DNA of 64,000 nt, from NCBI RefSeq assembly GCF_014041935.1, contig NZ_CP059491.1:558001-622000 (forward strand). The letters are read 5' to 3'. The notes under the pieces were generated by a model. The model ran no database searches, was not told the origin of the DNA, and saw only the letters and a program-made list of their open reading frames with translations. The DNA comes from Gordonia jinghuaiqii (GTDB taxonomy: Bacteria; Actinomycetota; Actinomycetes; Mycobacteriales; Mycobacteriaceae). The position numbers and the translations under genes are program-made. Of the stretch, positions 59,405-64,000 are shown one piece after another. Numbering within the stretch: position 1 is the stretch's first letter; each line of letters starts with the position of its first letter.

Positions 59405-60154
59405 ATGAATCCGGTCTCGACCAAGGGGCGCGGCTGGCAGGGCGCGGTCATGAAACTGATGGGCGCCGACGACTACTCCTTCACCGTGGCCGCCACCGAG
59501 CCGGTGACCGATCACTATGTGCGGCTGTGGTTCACCGGTGGGGGACTGCTCACCGCGGTCGCGCCGCATCCGACGATGTGGGTGCGGCTCTGGTTCGCCG
59601 ACGCCGGCAAGCTGCACCAACGCGGCTACACACTCGTCGATCCCGACCCGGCGACCGACACGTTCGCCGTCGAGTTCGCGATCCACGACGGCACGGCCGC
59701 GCGGTGGGCGCAGCAGGCGCAACCCGGCGACACCATCGCCGCCACACTGATGGGCTCGAAGTTCGCGATACCCGAACCCGCACCGGTGGGTTGGCTGATC
59801 GCAGGAGACACTGCCTCGCTCCCGGCCGTCAACTCGTTGCTCGACGCCATCGGCGAGACATCGGATGCCGGCGCCACCATCTGGTTCGAGTATCAGCACG
59901 AGAGCGACAAGACCCTTCCGCTGCGCGCACGCGAACAGGACACCGTTCACTGGATCTCACGAGAACGTGACGGCGCGGCCCTCGTCGACGCGGTTCGTTC
60001 CGCGGCCTTCGACGCACATGGGCACTTCGGTTGGGTCGCATTGGATTCGGTGTCCACCCGGGCGGTGTGCGGAGTATTCAAAACTGACTACGGGTTGCCC
60101 AAGAAGTCGCTGAAATCGCAGGCCTACTGGATAGTCGGCAAGTCCTTCGCCTGA
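59405..60154 (+). CDS. siderophore-interacting flavoprotein (SIP family)
   Basis: A 249-residue FAD-binding ferric-siderophore reductase of the ViuB/SIP family. QRGYTLVDPD (RxYT flavin site) near residue 72, WLIAGDTASLPAVNSLL near 129 and a C-terminal YWIVGKSFA. It reduces Fe(III) to release iron from the imported siderophore in the cytoplasm, as DesF-type proteins do next to desferrioxamine genes. Ribosome site GAGGAGG; same transcript as the acyl-AMP ligase. Confidence 0.88.
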   Translation: MNPVSTKGRGWQGAVMKLMGADDYSFTVAATEPVTDHYVRLWFTGGGLLTAVAPHPTMWVRLWFADAGKLHQRGYTLVDPDPATDTFAVEFAIHDGTAARWAQQAQPGDTIAATLMGSKFAIPEPAPVGWLIAGDTASLPAVNSLLDAIGETSDAGATIWFEYQHESDKTLPLRAREQDTVHWISRERDGAALVDAVRSAAFDAHGHFGWVALDSVSTRAVCGVFKTDYGLPKKSLKSQAYWIVGKSFA

Positions 60155-60302
60155 TCGAGGCCACTTCGGTGACCCGGCCCCAGGCCCGCGAACCTCACGC
60201 TGTGGAGTTGTCAATGATCGTGCGCGGTCCCGGTTTCGGGGCCGCTTGTTGCGGCAGTATGGTCCGGTATGCGGTTCAAATTGCCGCAAGAGTGGTGGTT
60301 TG

Positions 60303-61541
60303 TCAGGCGGCGTCGTCGAGTCGCATGGTGCGGCGGTTGTAGGCGGGCAGTGGTCGGCGTTGTGGGTCGATGTCGACCGGTGGGATGAGCCACGGATGCC
60401 GGTCGAATCCGAGGACGACGTCCCAGCCGTTGTGGTGGACCTGGGTGTGGCAGCGCTGACAGAGCAGACATCCGTTATCGAGGGACGTGTCCCCGTCGTC
60501 GGCCCAATGTCGCAGATGGTGTACCTGGGTATGTGACGGTGGGGCACCGCATTTGATGCAGCATCGGTCCCGGATGACGACAGCCTTGCGCAGGTGAGGC
60601 GGGAAGATCCGTTTCTCATGCCCCATCTGCAGTGGCACGGTGTCGGCGTCGATGATGACTTCGGTCAGCGTTCCGTCACAGGAGAGTGAGCGGGCGGTGG
60701 CGTCGGTGATGGTCCCGGTCCACGGCAACGCACCCAGGTCGGTTGCCTCGGCAGGAATGGTCAGGATCAGTTGGGTGCGTGGTGCTCCGGCGGTGTCGAT
60801 GGTGGCACCGAGTACGGCGTGGTCGAGGATCAGTTCGAAAGCGTCGGCGCGTCGTTGTTCGGGTGAGCGGCGATCCTCGGCGCCGTCGGGTTCGGGGCGA
60901 GGAATCGAACGTTCGTCGATCATGGCGATGAACTTCTCCCCGATGACCTGGGTGAGGTCAGCGGCAATCTCCACGCGGCCGTCGTCGGTGAGGGTATGAG
61001 AGACGCTGTTGAGTGCGCGGTCCTCGGCGGCAGGAATCCCGCCGTCGGCGTCGGCGACAATGTTGCCGAGTGTGTGTGCTCGCGCCAGCACTTCGGCGGG
61101 CGTGGCCCCAGACAGCGCCTGGGTGAGCAGTTCGGTCTCGAAAGCCGACACCTCGTCGTCGGAGCGCTCTGTAGGGGAACGTTTCTCGATGTGCGTCATG
61201 CCGCGTACAACGGCGTCGACGATCTCGGCAGACAGGCGGCCATCGGCGGCGTGACCGGCAACCTTCGGCAACCGGCCCAGCCCGTCGACGATACGCACGA
61301 TGCGTGCAGCGACCGCGGGTGCGAATCCCATCTCGATCAACAGTTTCGGCAGTGTCGAGTGGCTGCGTTCGGCAACGCGCAATCGTGCGAGTTCGGCTGC
61401 GCGCACCACGATCTGGTGCTCGAGCGCGTTGCGCATCAGGCGCAGGATGTCGAGTTCGGTGAACGTCGCGCGACCGGTGAAGTCGTCCGCGGGCAATTCC
61501 AACTCGATGAGCGAGTCGAGAAGATGGCTGAGATCGGGCAT
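60303..61541 (-). CDS. second DUF222 / 13E12-family HNH protein
   Basis: A 412-residue 13E12-family protein. The helical DUF222 part spans about residues 15-290; the C-terminal HNH nuclease segment is CCIKCGAPPSHTQVHHLRHWADDG...LLCQRCHTQVHH with zinc-type cysteine pairs and the VHH core. It is shorter than and clearly diverged from the 31043-32662 copy, and points the opposite way. I see no SOS-like box in front of it. Confidence 0.85.
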   Translation of the reverse strand: MPDLSHLLDSLIELELPADDFTGRATFTELDILRLMRNALEHQIVVRAAELARLRVAERSHSTLPKLLIEMGFAPAVAARIVRIVDGLGRLPKVAGHAADGRLSAEIVDAVVRGMTHIEKRSPTERSDDEVSAFETELLTQALSGATPAEVLARAHTLGNIVADADGGIPAAEDRALNSVSHTLTDDGRVEIAADLTQVIGEKFIAMIDERSIPRPEPDGAEDRRSPEQRRADAFELILDHAVLGATIDTAGAPRTQLILTIPAEATDLGALPWTGTITDATARSLSCDGTLTEVIIDADTVPLQMGHEKRIFPPHLRKAVVIRDRCCIKCGAPPSHTQVHHLRHWADDGDTSLDNGCLLCQRCHTQVHHNGWDVVLGFDRHPWLIPPVDIDPQRRPLPAYNRRTMRLDDAA

Positions 61542-61876
61542 GACTCCAAGGTAATCGAAACATCTCGGCGATCACCACACCTATCCACAGGGAATCCGTT
61601 GCGCCACAGCAGGTTCAGAATCTCAGGAAGTGAGACAAACACCTTCGATTTGTCCGTTTTCGTCACAGGAGTAACCAACTGCAACAGGAACGGGCCTGGA
61701 ATTGTCAGAAGGCGCACCACTGCGCAGACGGAGATTCATCTCCTCGGGTGAATTCGGGCGATCGGCGGAACCGGGCAAGAAGGTGGCGGGGCGACAGAGA
61801 CGTTCGCCGAAGTGGGTAGGGCAACGCGCGGCCCGTCGTCCCCGCGATTCCGGGGCCGACCGGGCCGGCGTCGACG
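61542..61876. other. 335-bp intergenic region without recognisable gene
   Basis: Between the start of the second DUF222 gene and the stop of xthA. It contains only a weak CCCCG/CGGGG hairpin near 61838-61854 and the promoter of the DUF222 gene. No reading frame here has a ribosome site or family resemblance. Confidence 0.5.
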
Positions 61877-62665
61877 TCAATCGGCGAGGTCGAACACGAC
61901 CGGTGCGTGGTCGCTGGCGCCCTTGGCTTTTCGGGCGTCTCGGTCGACTTGCGCACCGATCACGCGGGTATCGAGCGCGGGCGAACACAGGGCGTAGTCG
62001 ATGCGCATGCCCTCGTTGCGGGGAAACCTCAGCTGCGTGTAATCCCAGAACGTGTATCCAGGGGCGTACGGCAACGCGGAGTCGACGAGCCCGCCGTCGA
62101 GGAATGCCTGTATGGCAGCGCGTTCCGGGGCCGTCACGTGGGTCCGTCCCTCGAAATACTCCCGGTCCCAGACGTCGTCATCGGTCTGTGCGACGTTCCA
62201 GTCGCCGGCGAGCATGGTCTCGGCCGCCGGGTCGTGGGCCATACGTAATGCGATGTGACTGCTCAGCGCGTCGAGCCAGGCGAGTTTGTAGGTGTAGTGC
62301 GGGTCGTCGGGGGTTCGACCGTTGGGGATGTACAGACTCCACACCCGGATTCCCGCGCACCGTGCGGAGATCGCGCGGGCCTCCCGGATCGGCTGTCCGT
62401 CGACAAGCTGGGTGGGGACCCCGTCGAATGCGATCTCGACCTCGTCGAGCCCGACCCGCGATGCGATCGCGACGCCGTTGTAGGCACCCTGCCCGACGTG
62501 GGCGACGTCGTATCCGGCGGCGAGGAAGCTCATCAGCGGGAAGGCGTCGTCATGGCACTTGGTCTCCTGCATCGCGAGGACGTCGACGCCGGCGTTCTCC
62601 GCCCACGCGACGACCGACTCCGATCGTGCGCGAATGGAGTTCACGTTCCATGTGGCGATCCTCAT
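61877..62665 (-). CDS. xthA: exodeoxyribonuclease III
   Basis: AP endonuclease and 3'-5' exonuclease of base-excision repair. The 262-residue protein shows the endonuclease/exonuclease/phosphatase motifs: RIATWNVNSIRAR, LAMQETKCHDD (metal Glu), LAGDWNVAQTDDD, GMRIDYALCSP and the final SDHAPV. ATG 62665 overlaps the GNAT stop; the frame is open to 62908 inside that gene. Confidence 0.93.
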   Translation of the reverse strand: MRIATWNVNSIRARSESVVAWAENAGVDVLAMQETKCHDDAFPLMSFLAAGYDVAHVGQGAYNGVAIASRVGLDEVEIAFDGVPTQLVDGQPIREARAISARCAGIRVWSLYIPNGRTPDDPHYTYKLAWLDALSSHIALRMAHDPAAETMLAGDWNVAQTDDDVWDREYFEGRTHVTAPERAAIQAFLDGGLVDSALPYAPGYTFWDYTQLRFPRNEGMRIDYALCSPALDTRVIGAQVDRDARKAKGASDHAPVVFDLAD

Positions 62666-63717
62666 CAGCGATCCCCCTCGGAGTCGGCGGGCGGGATGCC
62701 GGGAGTGAGGTAACGGTAGCTGTGGTGCAGACCGAAACCGAGCCGGCGATACCACGCTCCGGCCGGACGATTGGTCGTCTCGACCTGGAGGTAGGCGGCG
62801 TCGGCGCCCTGTTCGACGCCCCACGCCACGAGCTCGGCGACCACCGCGGCGGACAGTCCGGTGCGACGCCGCGCCGGGTCGGTCCACAGTGCTGACAGCC
62901 CCAACCACCGCCTGCCGTCGGAGGATTCGGTCACCGCCCCACGGCCGATCGCCGCGAGACCCGCCGGGTTCGTTCCGTTCGAGTCGATCACCGGGCCCGC
63001 CCCGGGCGAATTGGAGATGCTCGCGAACGCGAGGGGTGGCTCACCCGAGGTCACCACGGCTCGCACGGCGTCGACGTCGGTGTGAGCGGAGCGCTCGCCG
63101 GCGTATGCGGCGAGCCAGTCGTCATCGGGCCGCTCAGCGATCCGTACCCGGCCGGAACCCGGGTGGGCGAGGCGTTCGCGCAGCATCGCGGTGTCGCATG
63201 TCAGCATCTGCACCTCGATCCCCTCGACGCCGGCGACGGTCGAGGGGTGCATCAACCTCTCCGGCAGGGCCATCAGGGGAGGGAGGCCCCGGTCGGCGTA
63301 CCACCGGTCGATCCGGCGCAGTGTGGTCGCGTCCGGATGTGCGGACCTGTCCAGCGGCACAGCGGAATTGGCGCGCCGGCTGAAACCGTGCCCGGCGCGG
63401 ACGAACCAACCGCTGATCCAGTCCGTGTCGACACCGGGCCAGGAGCGGGCAGCGACATGCTCCAGAGAGCGGATCTCGCTGTTGCGCACCGGTTTCGCCG
63501 ACAGCAGGCGCACCGAGGTGATGGCGCCCGCCGGGATCGAGACGTCCTCGCCGTTCCGTCGGAGCCGCAGCGGGTCGGTGTCGTCGATCAACACGCCTGT
63601 CACATCTGACTGTGCGGCATCGGGATTCCCGCGCCAGTCCGCGGGCGTCGCCTCGCCGCGCAGATAGCGCACGACGACGCGGTCGCCGACGACTGCACCA
63701 GACAGCGGAACGTTCAC
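62665..63717 (-). CDS. GNAT-family acetyltransferase, two-part
   Basis: A 350-residue protein. The C-terminal third is a GNAT fold: LSALWTDPARRRTGLSAAVVAELV gives the acetyl-CoA loop, and YLQVETTNRPAGAWYRRLGF the typical second half. The N-terminal 180 residues begin with a small beta-rich part (VGDRVVVRYL) of unknown role. GTG start with AAGGAT upstream, between def and xthA; the three genes share orientation and probably a transcript. Acceptor unknown. Confidence 0.8.
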   Translation of the reverse strand: MNVPLSGAVVGDRVVVRYLRGEATPADWRGNPDAAQSDVTGVLIDDTDPLRLRRNGEDVSIPAGAITSVRLLSAKPVRNSEIRSLEHVAARSWPGVDTDWISGWFVRAGHGFSRRANSAVPLDRSAHPDATTLRRIDRWYADRGLPPLMALPERLMHPSTVAGVEGIEVQMLTCDTAMLRERLAHPGSGRVRIAERPDDDWLAAYAGERSAHTDVDAVRAVVTSGEPPLAFASISNSPGAGPVIDSNGTNPAGLAAIGRGAVTESSDGRRWLGLSALWTDPARRRTGLSAAVVAELVAWGVEQGADAAYLQVETTNRPAGAWYRRLGFGLHHSYRYLTPGIPPADSEGDR

Positions 63718-63732
63718 GACATCCTTGGGGTG

Positions 63733-64000
63733 TCAGTCGTCTTCGTCGTCGTAGCCGAACGGATCCTCGACAGTGCCCGGCAACCACGAAAGACCCGGCA
63801 CGCCCCAGTTGTTCCTCTTGATCGCCTTCTTCGCGGCACGTGCGTTGCGGCCGACGAGGACATCGACGTAGAGGAAACCGTCGAGGTGGCCGACCTCGTG
63901 CTGCAGCATGCGGGCGAAGAAGCCGTTGCCCTCGACGACGACCTCGGCGCCGGTCCGGTCGACGCCGGTGACGCGGGCCCAGTCGGCGCGGCCGGTGGGG
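63733..64000 (-). CDS. def: peptide deformylase (partial, 5' end outside window)
   Basis: The last 88 complete codons of a deformylase that removes the formyl group from new proteins. The metal motif HEVGH is present in [18 protein letters not shown], following the EGNGFFARM helix typical of PDF. It ends with an acidic tail, FGYDDEDD. The gene runs off the right edge; motifs 1 and 2 lie outside. Confidence 0.9.
   Translation of the reverse strand, partial: PTGRADWARVTGVDRTGAEVVVEGNGFFARMLQHEVGHLDGFLYVDVLVGRNARAAKKAIKRNNWGVPGLSWLPGTVEDPFGYDDEDD

Overview
GC-rich, densely packed chromosomal DNA, almost certainly from a mycolic-acid actinobacterium of the Mycobacteriales. A Gordonia-like organism is my best guess. 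The basis is the co-occurrence of ergothioneine genes, mycobactin-type salicylate and lipid genes, 13E12/DUF222 HNH proteins, rhamnose-precursor genes and many GTG starts. I see no rRNA, tRNA, CRISPR array, phage or insertion sequence.

Layout. 0.2-3.7 kb: malic enzyme, divergent from a GntR regulator coupled to an MFS transporter. 3.8-16.9 kb: envelope and sugar genes (large polytopic membrane protein, galE, rmlB/rmlA/rmlC, DUF2304 protein, two family-2 glycosyltransferases, a flippase-like protein). Among them sits a drug-type ABC exporter beside an EXLDI-family gene. 16.9-24.5 kb: M1 aminopeptidase, DoxX, small proteins, a Clp-N-domain HTH regulator facing egtB-egtD, and a flavin-dependent oxidoreductase. 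24.6-30.9 kb: small membrane protein and a four-gene peptide ABC importer. 31.0-36.0 kb: a DUF222-HNH gene behind an SOS-like box, TPP-riboswitch-controlled thiC-thiD, and a small GNAT.

36.0-60.2 kb is one iron-regulated siderophore locus, and it is the highlight. It combines three modules normally found in separate pathways. (1) A mycobactin-type aryl cap: salicylate synthase (MbtI-like), salicyl-AMP ligase (MbtA-like), an ArCP-ArCP-Cy-A-PCP synthetase and a free-standing condensation enzyme. (2) A complete desferrioxamine-type DesA-DesB-DesC-DesD set: diamine-forming decarboxylase, N-hydroxylase, acyltransferase and NIS synthetase. (3) A mycobactin-type lipid module: acyl carrier protein, acyl-ACP dehydrogenase, fatty-acyl-AMP ligase, plus a WS/DGAT-like acyltransferase. 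An Ntn-hydrolase acylase sits inside the main operon. A siderophore-binding lipoprotein and a siderophore-interacting flavoprotein supply uptake and release. Six DtxR/IdeR-like boxes lie at the intergenic promoters. I infer an aryl-azoline-capped, possibly acylated, hydroxamate siderophore; its structure cannot be read from sequence alone.

60.3-64 kb: a second DUF222-HNH gene, exodeoxyribonuclease III, a GNAT protein, and the 3' part of peptide deformylase running off the window.

Repeats: short 15-bp tandem repeats occur at four unrelated loci, and a composite intergenic repeat appears twice in opposite orientation (8.06-8.18 kb and 44.12-44.24 kb). Start codons were moved from the longest possible frame wherever a ribosome site, a stop/start overlap or the family start argued for it.
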